Shown: positions 19,096-26,469 of the stretch, one piece after another
Layout of the letters: each line of letters begins with the position of its first letter
How positions within the stretch are numbered: the stretch's first letter is position 1
Assembly (NCBI GenBank): GCA_015069695.1
Contig: JADCRZ010000011.1
Span: 62,001-126,000 of the forward strand
Direction of reading: 5' to 3'
Origin: Williamsia sp.
GTDB lineage: Bacteria; Bacteroidota; Bacteroidia; Chitinophagales; Chitinophagaceae
DNA: 64,000 nt
Translations under genes and position numbers: made by a program
The notes under the pieces: model-generated
The model's database searches: none
Told to the model about the DNA's origin: nothing
Seen by the model: only the letters and a program-made list of their open reading frames with translations

Positions 19096-20454
19096 ATGCA
19101 ACATGTTTTTTCTTTTTTCCGGTTTGTACGCAAAGCAGGCTATTGGCTGTTTCTTTTGTTTATTCTTTGCGAACTTTCCGCTTGTTTTCACCCCCGCAAG
19201 CCCCCTGCACTATCCGGCAGGTGCATCAATGATGTTATTACGCGGATGAGCGACGTGATGGTGCATGATATTACCAATCCGCCGCTTGCCGCCCGCTTTT
19301 TTTCTTACAGTTGCCTCGCCGGCTATGAGATTGTATCGCAAAACAACAAGCGCTATCCTTCCATGCACGGCCTGCTAAATGGTTATCCCGCCATCCGGAA
19401 ACCGGACAGCATTGCACATGCAGATTACCGGCTGGCGGCCCTGCTTGCCATGCTGCAAACAGCCGGCAAGATGCAGCCTTCCGGGGGACAGCTCCATGCA
19501 TGGGAAGAAAAGCTGCTGGACTCCTGCAGGGAAGCAGGTTTTGATGAGGAGACCCTGGCAGACTCACGCAGGTATGCGCAAGCCATCAGCCGCGGGCTGC
19601 TGGCGTATGCAAAGGCGGATGGTTATAACAAGATCAGCAACCTGGCAAGGTATACGCCGCACCGGGGAGATCAGTACTGGTTTCCAACGCCCCCCGCTTT
19701 TATTGCTGCCGTGGAACCTTATTTCAGTACAGTGCGTCCCTTCACGCTCGAGGCAGCCGGTCAGTTCAAACCTGTTCCGCCCACGTTGTATGATCCTAAA
19801 AGGGGATCCCCCTTTTTTGCCCTTTTTGACGGGGTTTACAGGGAAGGCATAGCAGCCAAGGCAGATCACCGCAGCATTGCAGCCTTTTGGGATTGCAATC
19901 CTTTTGCGGTGCAGGATGAAGGACACCTGCAGTATGGTTTTAAAAAGATCTCACCGGGCGCTCACTGGCTGGGCATTACCGGCATTGCCTGTGAAAAGGC
20001 CGGGAAAGATTTTGATGCTTCCATGCTGGTGCATACGGTGGTAGCGGTTGGCCTGATGGATGCTTTTTTGTGTTGCTGGGATGAAAAGTTCAGGAGCAAC
20101 CGGGTTCGTCCGGAAACAGTGATCAGAAGATGTATTGACCCGGCCTGGACACCGCTGCTGCAAACGCCTCCCTTTCCGGAATACCTCAGCGGCCATTCGG
20201 TGATCTCTGCTGCATCTGCCACCATCCTGACCCATTACCTGGGCGAGCAGTTTTCTTATATAGACAGCGTGGAAGTGGATTACGGGCTGCCGCCGCGCCG
20301 GTTCAGTTCTTTTCAGCAGGCTGCTGCTGAAGCAGGCATTTCCAGGTTTTATGGGGGCATTCATTTTATGGATGCTGTCAACAACGGCCTGCAGCAGGGT
20401 AAACTGGTAGGAGAGTGGGTGTTGCAAAAAGTAAATGCAAAAGCAAAGCTCTGA
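19096..20454 (+). CDS. vanadium-dependent haloperoxidase / PAP2-like lipoprotein
   Basis: The protein has 452 residues from the ATG at 19096; TTG at 19090 would add two residues. A TM-like leader ends ELSAC, a lipobox. The vanadate/phosphate-binding set is complete: K331 and R338 (KFRSNRVRP), S365-G366-H367 (YLSGH), and R417 with H423 (SRFYGGIH). These correspond to the residues that hold vanadate in chloroperoxidase and phosphate in PAP2 acid phosphatases. Whether it halogenates, or dephosphorylates a lipid-linked or other substrate, cannot be told from sequence. It is the last gene of a SusC-SusD-VCBS-haloperoxidase order. Confidence 0.87.
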   Translation: MQHVFSFFRFVRKAGYWLFLLFILCELSACFHPRKPPALSGRCINDVITRMSDVMVHDITNPPLAARFFSYSCLAGYEIVSQNNKRYPSMHGLLNGYPAIRKPDSIAHADYRLAALLAMLQTAGKMQPSGGQLHAWEEKLLDSCREAGFDEETLADSRRYAQAISRGLLAYAKADGYNKISNLARYTPHRGDQYWFPTPPAFIAAVEPYFSTVRPFTLEAAGQFKPVPPTLYDPKRGSPFFALFDGVYREGIAAKADHRSIAAFWDCNPFAVQDEGHLQYGFKKISPGAHWLGITGIACEKAGKDFDASMLVHTVVAVGLMDAFLCCWDEKFRSNRVRPETVIRRCIDPAWTPLLQTPPFPEYLSGHSVISAASATILTHYLGEQFSYIDSVEVDYGLPPRRFSSFQQAAAEAGISRFYGGIHFMDAVNNGLQQGKLVGEWVLQKVNAKAKL

Positions 20455-20647
20455 GCTGGCAGACCGTTCTGTGTAAAAGCTGAAAAACTATGCCGAGGAA
20501 AAAAGGGCAAAAATTGAAACACTTGTTCTACAATCAGGCAAAACCAGGTTTCTGTTTCTGATCCGGTTCATCCCTTTTCCGGGTGGCATAGGTTCTGTTG
20601 CGGCTGAATGTTAAGATAATTCAGCAAAATATTTAAACAGAACTACG

Positions 20648-21652
20648 ATGACCAACGAACAAAACAAAATCAGCCGGCGCCAGGTGATCAGCAACCTGGG
20701 AGTAGGCCTGGCAACAGTGGTGGCCGCACCGGCCTTTGCAGCAGGAGGAGTACAAGGCGCTGATGGAACACCCGCTTTAGAGGACCCTACCACAAAGTAT
20801 CCGAAACCGCCTTTCAAATTACAATCGCAACCCTGGCCCGGACTTGTCAGCCAGATGGATCCAAAACCTGACCATGGTGAGACCAGCTACAAGGGCTCAG
20901 GCCGGCTAAAAGGACGGAAGGCTTTGATCACGGGCGGAGATTCCGGTATGGGAAGGGCAGCAGCGATTGCTTATGCCAGGGAGGGAGCTGATGTGGCCAT
21001 CAATTATTTTCCGACTGAAGAACCGGATGCCAAAGAAGTGATCGCACTCATCAAGGCCGAAGGCCGCAAGGGGGTCGCCATCCCCGGCGATCTACGCGAT
21101 GAAGCATTTTGCAAACGCCTGGTAGATGAAGCCGTTCGCGGACTTGGCGGGTTGGATATTGTTGTGAACAATGCAGGCAGGCAGCAAAGTCACAAGTCTA
21201 TTCTGGAAATATCTACCGAACAGTTTGACTGGACGATGAAGACAAACATCTATGCGCCATTCTGGATCATCAAGGCTGCGCTCCCACACCTGCAGCCGGG
21301 CTCGGTTATTATTGGAACCACTTCCGAGCAGGCTTATGATCCCTCGGCTGATCTGTACGACTATGCACAGACCAAAGCAGCTACGATGAACTATGTAAAA
21401 TCACTGGCCAAACAACTCGGTCCGAAAGGTATCCGGGTAAACGGCGTGGCACCAGGGCCTATCTGGACACCGCTGCAGGTAAGTGGTGGGTCTACGCCGG
21501 AAAGGCTGCAAAATTTTGGCGGCGATACAGCGCTAGGCAGACCGGGGCAACCCGCGGAACTGGCCTCTATTTATGTACAGCTGGCAGCTTCTGATGGAAG
21601 CTTTGCGACAGGTAATATCTACGGGTCCGGTGGAGGCAAGGGACAGCCTTAA
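20648..21652 (+). CDS. short-chain dehydrogenase/reductase with twin-arginine-type leader
   Basis: The protein has 334 residues. The first 35 residues hold SRRQVI followed by a hydrophobic stretch ending AAPAFAAGG, a plausible Tat signal. A linker rich in Pro follows (KYPKPPFKLQSQPWPGL), which is also seen at the N-terminus of YghA/GsiB-type SDRs. The Rossmann domain starts near 90 (ALITGGDSGMGRA, TGxxxGxG). VVNNAG, the Ser region GTTSEQAY and the Y-x-x-x-K pair in YDYAQTK are intact. It is expected to reduce an aldehyde or oxidise an alcohol with NAD(P). Similar proteins belong to general-stress sets; its neighbours here fit that idea. Export of an NAD(P) enzyme would be unusual. Confidence 0.85.
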   Translation: MTNEQNKISRRQVISNLGVGLATVVAAPAFAAGGVQGADGTPALEDPTTKYPKPPFKLQSQPWPGLVSQMDPKPDHGETSYKGSGRLKGRKALITGGDSGMGRAAAIAYAREGADVAINYFPTEEPDAKEVIALIKAEGRKGVAIPGDLRDEAFCKRLVDEAVRGLGGLDIVVNNAGRQQSHKSILEISTEQFDWTMKTNIYAPFWIIKAALPHLQPGSVIIGTTSEQAYDPSADLYDYAQTKAATMNYVKSLAKQLGPKGIRVNGVAPGPIWTPLQVSGGSTPERLQNFGGDTALGRPGQPAELASIYVQLAASDGSFATGNIYGSGGGKGQP

Positions 21653-21688
21653 GGAGAGAAAAATTTTATTGTAAGAGGATATACGCAC

Positions 21689-21741
21689 AAGAACAGGGTG
21701 CAACCAGGCAAATTATTTCTGCTTGATTGCACCTTGTTCTT
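21689..21741. terminator. bidirectional intrinsic terminator
   Basis: AAGAACAGGGTGCAA pairs with TTGCACCTTGTTCTT (15 pairs, one G-U), and the loop folds further (CAGGCA with TGCTTG). It lies between the convergent SDR and SPW-repeat genes. Confidence 0.75.
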
Positions 21742-21746
21742 CTGGA

Positions 21747-22139
21747 TTAATGCGTGGCAGCCGCGCTGTGTTTCTGCCGTTCGTTGGAAGGATGAGTTTT
21801 GGTTACAAGGGCAATGGCTATTTCTGCTATCCCCAGTACCACATGCGGAGCATAGACAAACTCGTGAAAATCGAGTATCCACGGAGACGCAGCCAGAAAA
21901 GCACCAGCCAGTACATCCAGTACCAGGTGTGTTCGCATGGAAATAATCCGGGAAGCCCCCATTTCGTAATCTGTCATTAAGCTGTACAGGATGGTACCGG
22001 CACCCAACAAGACCATCACCCAGGTTTCTGCACCATGTGCACCATTCGAAGCAAAGCCTAAAACCCAGGGCGCAATGGCCAACGCAATTCCCATCACATA
22101 ATCAATGTACCCGTGTGTTTTTGTTCCAATCATTTTCAT
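21747..22139 (-). CDS. SPW-repeat membrane protein
   Basis: The protein has 130 residues from the ATG at 22139 (MKMIGTKTHGYIDYVMG). It has four hydrophobic segments arranged as two copies of a two-helix unit, each with an SPW-type motif: LAIAPWVLGF and LAASPWILDF. This is the pattern of the SPW domain found in small inner-membrane proteins of unknown biochemical role. The polar C-terminal tail (NERQKHSAAATH) is short. Its neighbours (SDR, eRF1-like protein) suggest a stress-related setting, which is inference. Confidence 0.8.
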   Translation of the reverse strand: MKMIGTKTHGYIDYVMGIALAIAPWVLGFASNGAHGAETWVMVLLGAGTILYSLMTDYEMGASRIISMRTHLVLDVLAGAFLAASPWILDFHEFVYAPHVVLGIAEIAIALVTKTHPSNERQKHSAAATH

Positions 22140-22575
22140 AAAATAGAATTTTGATATAGTCAATGTTTTTCAGTTTACATGCCAGCACCAGTTGCTGCCT
22201 CTGTTTTTCATACAGTAACCATCTGTTTGTACCCGTTTACTGGTTTGCTGGTACAGCGCTCAGCAGAAATAGATCGAAAAGAGGTATTTTCTTTTTAACC
22301 GATAGTGCGTAAGCACCGCAATAGAGCGAGGCGCATGAACCTCAGCATGTGAAATTTTTTTCTGTGTGGTGGATGGTGCATGGTTTGAAGTGTTTTGTTG
22401 CGCTTGTTGATCAACTTGTTTCAGGACTTTGCTGTGGTATATGAATTGTATACTGTACACAGCAAAGTTTTCCACCAGCAAAGCTGTGTAATTAAACCAG
22501 GAAACAACACTGCCTCAAGATGTTGAAATTGGAAAGGTCCTGCGTGAACGTTTAATTTTTAAATAAATAAGATTT
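22140..22575. other. intergenic region, no gene seen
   Basis: This 436-base stretch lies between two divergent genes. A 73-codon minus-strand frame at 22260-22481 has no leader or recognisable pattern and is not accepted. The region should hold the promoters of the SPW gene and of the eRF1-like gene. Confidence 0.5.
22529..22560 (+). promoter_or_regulatory. candidate promoter of the eRF1-like gene
   Basis: TTG at 22529-22531, a 21-base spacer and TAATTTTT at 22553-22560 match TTTG-N17-23-TAnnTTTG with one mismatch in the -7 element. It lies 15 bases before the ATG at 22576. Confidence 0.35.
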
Positions 22576-24060
22576 ATGTCAAAACAAACCATGGGCAAAG
22601 ATGAGAATGGTATGTTCCACCCCGGGAAAGGAAAACCATCCGGCGTGAACAAGGAAGAAGGATTGGGCATACAGGCTACTGAACCGGAAAAGATGGATGA
22701 ATACCTGGAGCTGACTGAAAAGTATACCGTGGCAGAAGACGAACTTGATCCTTCCCTGCCGGTAAGACATCCCAACCGAAATACATCAAAAGGAAGAGAT
22801 GTGTACAAGGGCAAAGAAAATACCGGGCAAAGTGACAAGACAAAGAATGAGGCGTTCAATGAAGAACGGGCAAAGGTTGTTGCAGAAGAACTGCCGGGTA
22901 TTATGACCAAGGAACAGTTTAAGGAACTGGCGAACTACACGGCAGAATGCTGCATCACCATTTACCTGGGCACGCATGCGGCAGGTGTAGAAGTAAATGA
23001 GCACTGCGATCCCATCAATTTTAAAAACCAGTTGCAGGAAGCCAGCAGGCGGCTTACAGAGTCAGGCAAAACAGAAGGCTTTATAAAACCCCTGCTGGAG
23101 CCGGGCTTTGACCTGGTGCGCAATGACGAGTTCTGGACTGCGCTCTCCCCCGGCTTTGCCGTGTTTATAGCACCCGGGTATTTCAAGTATATAAAAATGC
23201 CGGTCGCTCCCGTCGAAGAACTGCTGGTGATGGAACCCTCATTTTATGTAACACCGCTGATCCCCATCATGGCCTGCAAGGAATATTTTTACCTGCTTGT
23301 GATCGGTAAGAAATGCGCCAAGCTTTTCAAGGCAGATGCATGGGGCATGCAAATCGTACCTGTAGAGCTGCCTCAAAGCATTGATGAAGTAAAACGCTTG
23401 TCTGACCTGGATGCCACTACTTTCCGCTCGGGCAGTTCAGGCTCAAGGGCACCCAAAGCTTCGCAGGAAGGCCAGTATCATGGTGCAGGCGGGGGCAACC
23501 CGGATGACAAGGATAACCTTCTCGTTTATTTTGAGGCCGTGGACGACCTGTTATGGGACAAAGTGCTGAACAAAGAAAATGCGTCGTTGGTATTGGCAGG
23601 CGTGGAATATGAAATACCTATTTACAAGAGTGCCTGTGATTATCACAATGTGTGGCCGCAGGCGCTGACCGGTAGCAGGGAACACCAGCCAACCGGCACA
23701 TTGTACCAGGATGCCAGGGAACTCATGAAGCCTTACTTCAAGCAAAGGCTTACCAAAGCTCTGACGCAATATATGAATAACAGCGCCAAAGAGACCACAT
23801 CGGCAACAGCTGCCAAGGTGATCCCTGCTGCTTATTACGCTCAGGTATCCCACCTGTTTGTAGCAAAGGGTGAGCACCTGTGGGGAACCTTTGACGAAAT
23901 GGAAAACAAACTCAGGTTCCATGACAGTGCAGCAGAAGGCGGCGAAGACCTGATCGACAATGCGGTGGTAAAAACCCTTTCAAACGGGGGAGAAGTGTTC
24001 CTGCTGGACAAGGAACAAATGCCGGAGGGCGCGCAGATCGCAGCCATCCTTCGTTTTTAA
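22576..24060 (+). CDS. bacterial eRF1-like (baeRF) family protein with extra N-terminal domain
   Basis: The protein has 494 residues. Residues 1-75 form a charged domain with FHPGKGKPSGVNKEEG and LPVRHPNRNTSKG, a pattern I recall from small stand-alone bacterial proteins. From about 110 it resembles bacterial archaeo-eukaryotic release-factor homologues: CITIYLGTHAAG near 133 is the usual SxYLPTH strand, followed by a long helical region, then FYVTPLIPIMACKEYFYLLVIGKKCAKLF and a C-terminal domain (SHLFVAKGEHLWGTFDE). No clear GGQ motif is present. These proteins are suspected to act on stalled ribosomes or tRNA. The fusion and the Gly/Ser-rich loop near 290-310 are notable. Confidence 0.72.
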   Translation: MSKQTMGKDENGMFHPGKGKPSGVNKEEGLGIQATEPEKMDEYLELTEKYTVAEDELDPSLPVRHPNRNTSKGRDVYKGKENTGQSDKTKNEAFNEERAKVVAEELPGIMTKEQFKELANYTAECCITIYLGTHAAGVEVNEHCDPINFKNQLQEASRRLTESGKTEGFIKPLLEPGFDLVRNDEFWTALSPGFAVFIAPGYFKYIKMPVAPVEELLVMEPSFYVTPLIPIMACKEYFYLLVIGKKCAKLFKADAWGMQIVPVELPQSIDEVKRLSDLDATTFRSGSSGSRAPKASQEGQYHGAGGGNPDDKDNLLVYFEAVDDLLWDKVLNKENASLVLAGVEYEIPIYKSACDYHNVWPQALTGSREHQPTGTLYQDARELMKPYFKQRLTKALTQYMNNSAKETTSATAAKVIPAAYYAQVSHLFVAKGEHLWGTFDEMENKLRFHDSAAEGGEDLIDNAVVKTLSNGGEVFLLDKEQMPEGAQIAAILRF

Positions 24061-24181
24061 CAACGTTGCCGGGTAGCCGAAGTCTATCTCCGTAGCCGGT
24101 TCGCAGCAACAAATGTGGAACAAATATTGAAATAGCTTCTGGAGCCAGGAATGGCATTGTAAATCATTTAAATCAGATAAT

Positions 24182-24664
24182 ATGCTAGAAGGACCCAACG
24201 AGAAACTGACTTACATGACCGAGCTGCAAAAGCTTCTCAACAAACTTGATCAGGAAGGGTATACTGAACAGTATAAAGTAGAGAACGGCAAGCTCCACTC
24301 ACTTGCCAGCAACATCGAATACGAGCCACAGCATGTAAAGGCGGTCAATTTCTACCGCTTTGAAGGCCCTTCCAATCCGGACGATATGTCTATCTGCTAT
24401 GTCATCGAAACAGATGATGGCCGCAAAGGAACCCTGATCGATGCATATGGCGTATATGCCACAGAAGACATCGGTGAGTTTATGCAGTCGGTGGAGATCT
24501 TTAAAAGGACAAAAAGGACGCACGAGCATGAGGGACAGAACAACGATCACAACCAAACGGGTGGTTCCATGCCGGAGGAGGTTTTGAACCAGGCAATCGA
24601 TCCCGAATCTGTGCAAGATCCCTTGGCGCAGGAAACCGGTAAATTCGCCCATACAAAGGCTTAG
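24182..24664 (+). CDS. small conserved protein of the family mislabelled phosphoribosylpyrophosphate synthetase
   Basis: The protein has 160 residues. The core (about 12-105) has the pattern LNKLDQEGYTEQYKVENGKL, VNFYRFEGPSNPDDMSICYVIE and GTLIDAYGVYA, which I associate with a small Bacteroidota family often mislabelled as PRPP synthetase. It has neither the size nor the PRPP-binding motif of that enzyme. The last 45 residues are polar and probably disordered (HEHEGQNNDHNQTGG). It begins 121 bases after the eRF1-like gene, so the two may share a transcript. The function is unknown. Confidence 0.7.
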   Translation: MLEGPNEKLTYMTELQKLLNKLDQEGYTEQYKVENGKLHSLASNIEYEPQHVKAVNFYRFEGPSNPDDMSICYVIETDDGRKGTLIDAYGVYATEDIGEFMQSVEIFKRTKRTHEHEGQNNDHNQTGGSMPEEVLNQAIDPESVQDPLAQETGKFAHTKA

Positions 24665-24679
24665 ACAGCTCATTCATCC

Positions 24680-24728
24680 AAAAGCACACACCCTTGTTTA
24701 CAGCATGTGAACAAGGGTGTGTGCTTTT
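24680..24728. terminator. bidirectional intrinsic terminator
   Basis: A perfect 19-base-pair stem (AAAAGCACACACCC.../...GGGTGTGTGCTTTT) with an 11-base loop that can pair further. It separates convergent genes and carries its own terminal T run on both strands. Confidence 0.88.
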
Positions 24729-24745
24729 GCGTATAAAAGAATGCG

Positions 24746-25966
24746 CTACGAATGGGTTACCCGGTATATCACGCCGTTTGTATCGTCTGACACCAGCAGG
24801 GATCCATCTGTATGTACTGCCACACCTACCGGACGGGCAAAATGGGCCTTGTTGCTGTTCACCAGGAAGCCGGTCAGAAAATCATCAAAACGGGTGGGCT
24901 TGCCGTTTTCAAAGTGGAGCCGTACTACTTTATAACCTACCGGCGAGCTCCGGTTCCAGGAACCTCTCATGGCGATAAATGCATCATTTTTGTACTCAGC
25001 CGGAAACTTGCTGGCCGTGTAAAAAGCCATTTGCATGGGGGCTGAATGGCCCTGGTAGGTCAGGGATGGAAACGTTGACAAATTGCGGTACTGCAGATAA
25101 GTTGTATCACCAGTTGGCCGGGGTTGCGGATTGTAGTTGCCGTTGCCGTAAATATAAGGCCAGCCGTAGTTGGCATTTTGTTTTATCTGGTTTACTTCTT
25201 CAGGTGGTTCGTTGTCGCCCAGCCAGTCTATTCCGTGGTCCATTCCCCACATTTCCCCGGTTTGCGGATGCCAGCCAAACCCGATTGTATTGCGCAAACC
25301 TTTGGCGTATACAACCACGTTGCTGCCATCTTCATTTGCCTGTACAATGGTCGCGTTCATGGTATTGGGTTCCTTGCAGGCGTTGCAGGTACTGCCCACA
25401 GTAATGTACATCTTGTTGTCCGGGCCGAATGCCAGTGTCCGGTTGGGATGCTGTCCGCCATCAGGCAGGTTGCTGATGATCATCTTAGGATCGCCGAGCG
25501 TACCATCTGTTTTCATATCGGCTACATACACTTCGCGCACACCGGTTATATACATCTTGTTGTTGCGGATGGCCAGTCCGTGCGCTTGCTTGATCGTTGC
25601 CACAACCTGTTTGGAATCAGCTGCGCCATCGCCGTTTGCATCTTTCAGCATCATCACCACACCTGCTTCCCTGTCGGATACATACACGTTGCCGGCGGCA
25701 CTTACCAGCAGGATGCGGGGCTTGCCTACACCGTCAGCAAATTTGGATACGGTAAATCCGGCAGGAACTTTTAATTGCTGAATGTTGGCAGCAGAAGCAG
25801 GTTCCAGGGCCGGTGTGAATACATAGCCGGTTACCTGGGCGGCGGTGGTTGTGTCTTTGGTTTCCGGTACCATCCAACTCCACATCTTGCTGTCTTTGCT
25901 GCAGCTGTATAGAACACCACCCAGCACTGTTATCGCTGCAAGGGCTTTCATCCAAGATTTCATCAT
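24746..25966 (-). CDS. sorbosone/glucose dehydrogenase-like beta-propeller lipoprotein
   Basis: The protein has 406 residues from the ATG at 25966. The leader ends GVLYSC, a lipobox. The chain is a six-bladed propeller of the soluble PQQ-glucose/L-sorbosone dehydrogenase type: FTVSKFADGVGKPRILLV, AHGLAIRNNKMYIT, HPNRTLAFGPDNKMYITVGS, GLRNTIGFGWHPQTGEMWGMDHG, NYGWPYIYG and FIAMRGSWNR. The sequence HPNRTLAFGPD carries the typical catalytic-His region. It may oxidise a sugar or sugar lactone with PQQ in the periplasm, but no PQQ genes are seen nearby. The Cys pair CNAC near 210 is conserved in this subgroup. Confidence 0.85.
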   Translation of the reverse strand: MMKSWMKALAAITVLGGVLYSCSKDSKMWSWMVPETKDTTTAAQVTGYVFTPALEPASAANIQQLKVPAGFTVSKFADGVGKPRILLVSAAGNVYVSDREAGVVMMLKDANGDGAADSKQVVATIKQAHGLAIRNNKMYITGVREVYVADMKTDGTLGDPKMIISNLPDGGQHPNRTLAFGPDNKMYITVGSTCNACKEPNTMNATIVQANEDGSNVVVYAKGLRNTIGFGWHPQTGEMWGMDHGIDWLGDNEPPEEVNQIKQNANYGWPYIYGNGNYNPQPRPTGDTTYLQYRNLSTFPSLTYQGHSAPMQMAFYTASKFPAEYKNDAFIAMRGSWNRSSPVGYKVVRLHFENGKPTRFDDFLTGFLVNSNKAHFARPVGVAVHTDGSLLVSDDTNGVIYRVTHS

Positions 25967-26002
25967 TGTAAAAATTTTTGTGTAAAACTGTATCCATAAC
26001 AT

Positions 26003-26038
26003 TTTTATGCCAGCCGGGGTTATCTGTTGCTACCTTTG
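26003..26038 (+). promoter_or_regulatory. candidate promoter
   Basis: TACCTTTG at 26031-26038 fits the TAnnTTTG -7 element exactly; a T-rich -33 region (TTTTTA) ends 23 bases upstream. It is 37 bases before the ATG at 26076. Confidence 0.4.
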
Positions 26039-26075
26039 ACCTTGTGCAAAAATCGAGACGCTAAAAACTATACGC

Positions 26076-26453
26076 ATGAAAAAGATTTTCTTTCTCGCAG
26101 GAGTGCTTTTAACTATAAATGGAATAGCCCAGGCGCAGTTGGATCAAACAAAATGGAAGGGCCGGATCCTTGTTCCCGATGAGGCGGATGGTTGGTTGGT
26201 TTTTAAGAAAGACACGCTTGAAGTATTTGTTTCCAATGGCAATTCCCTGCTTGAAACAATGGCGTATACACTGGTACGTGATACCTTGATGCTAAAAAAG
26301 ATTTCAGGCAAAAGCTCTTGTGAAGCCAGTGCAGTTGGCAAATACAAGTGGGCTATGAATGCCGATAATCTTCTTGTCACACCTATATCGGATGATTGCG
26401 AAGCCCGGTACAAGGCATGGGTTAACCAGCCTTTCGTTCGGCAAAAAGATTGA
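26076..26453 (+). CDS. small secreted protein, unknown
   Basis: The protein has 125 residues with a signal peptide (1-20, TINGIAQAQ). The mature part is a small beta protein beginning LDQTKWKGRI, with F-K-K-D-T-L-E-V-F-V strands, and contains two Cys residues (SSCEAS, DDCEAR) that could form a disulfide. The fold pattern is lipocalin-like. It converges on the proline-rich protein with only 16 bases between. No function can be assigned. Confidence 0.7.
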   Translation: MKKIFFLAGVLLTINGIAQAQLDQTKWKGRILVPDEADGWLVFKKDTLEVFVSNGNSLLETMAYTLVRDTLMLKKISGKSSCEASAVGKYKWAMNADNLLVTPISDDCEARYKAWVNQPFVRQKD

Positions 26454-26469
26454 TAGGGGAGCGGAGGAT

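Noticed and set aside
22260..22481. 73-codon minus-strand frame in an intergenic region
   Set aside because: It has no plausible start or pattern; nothing supports expression.
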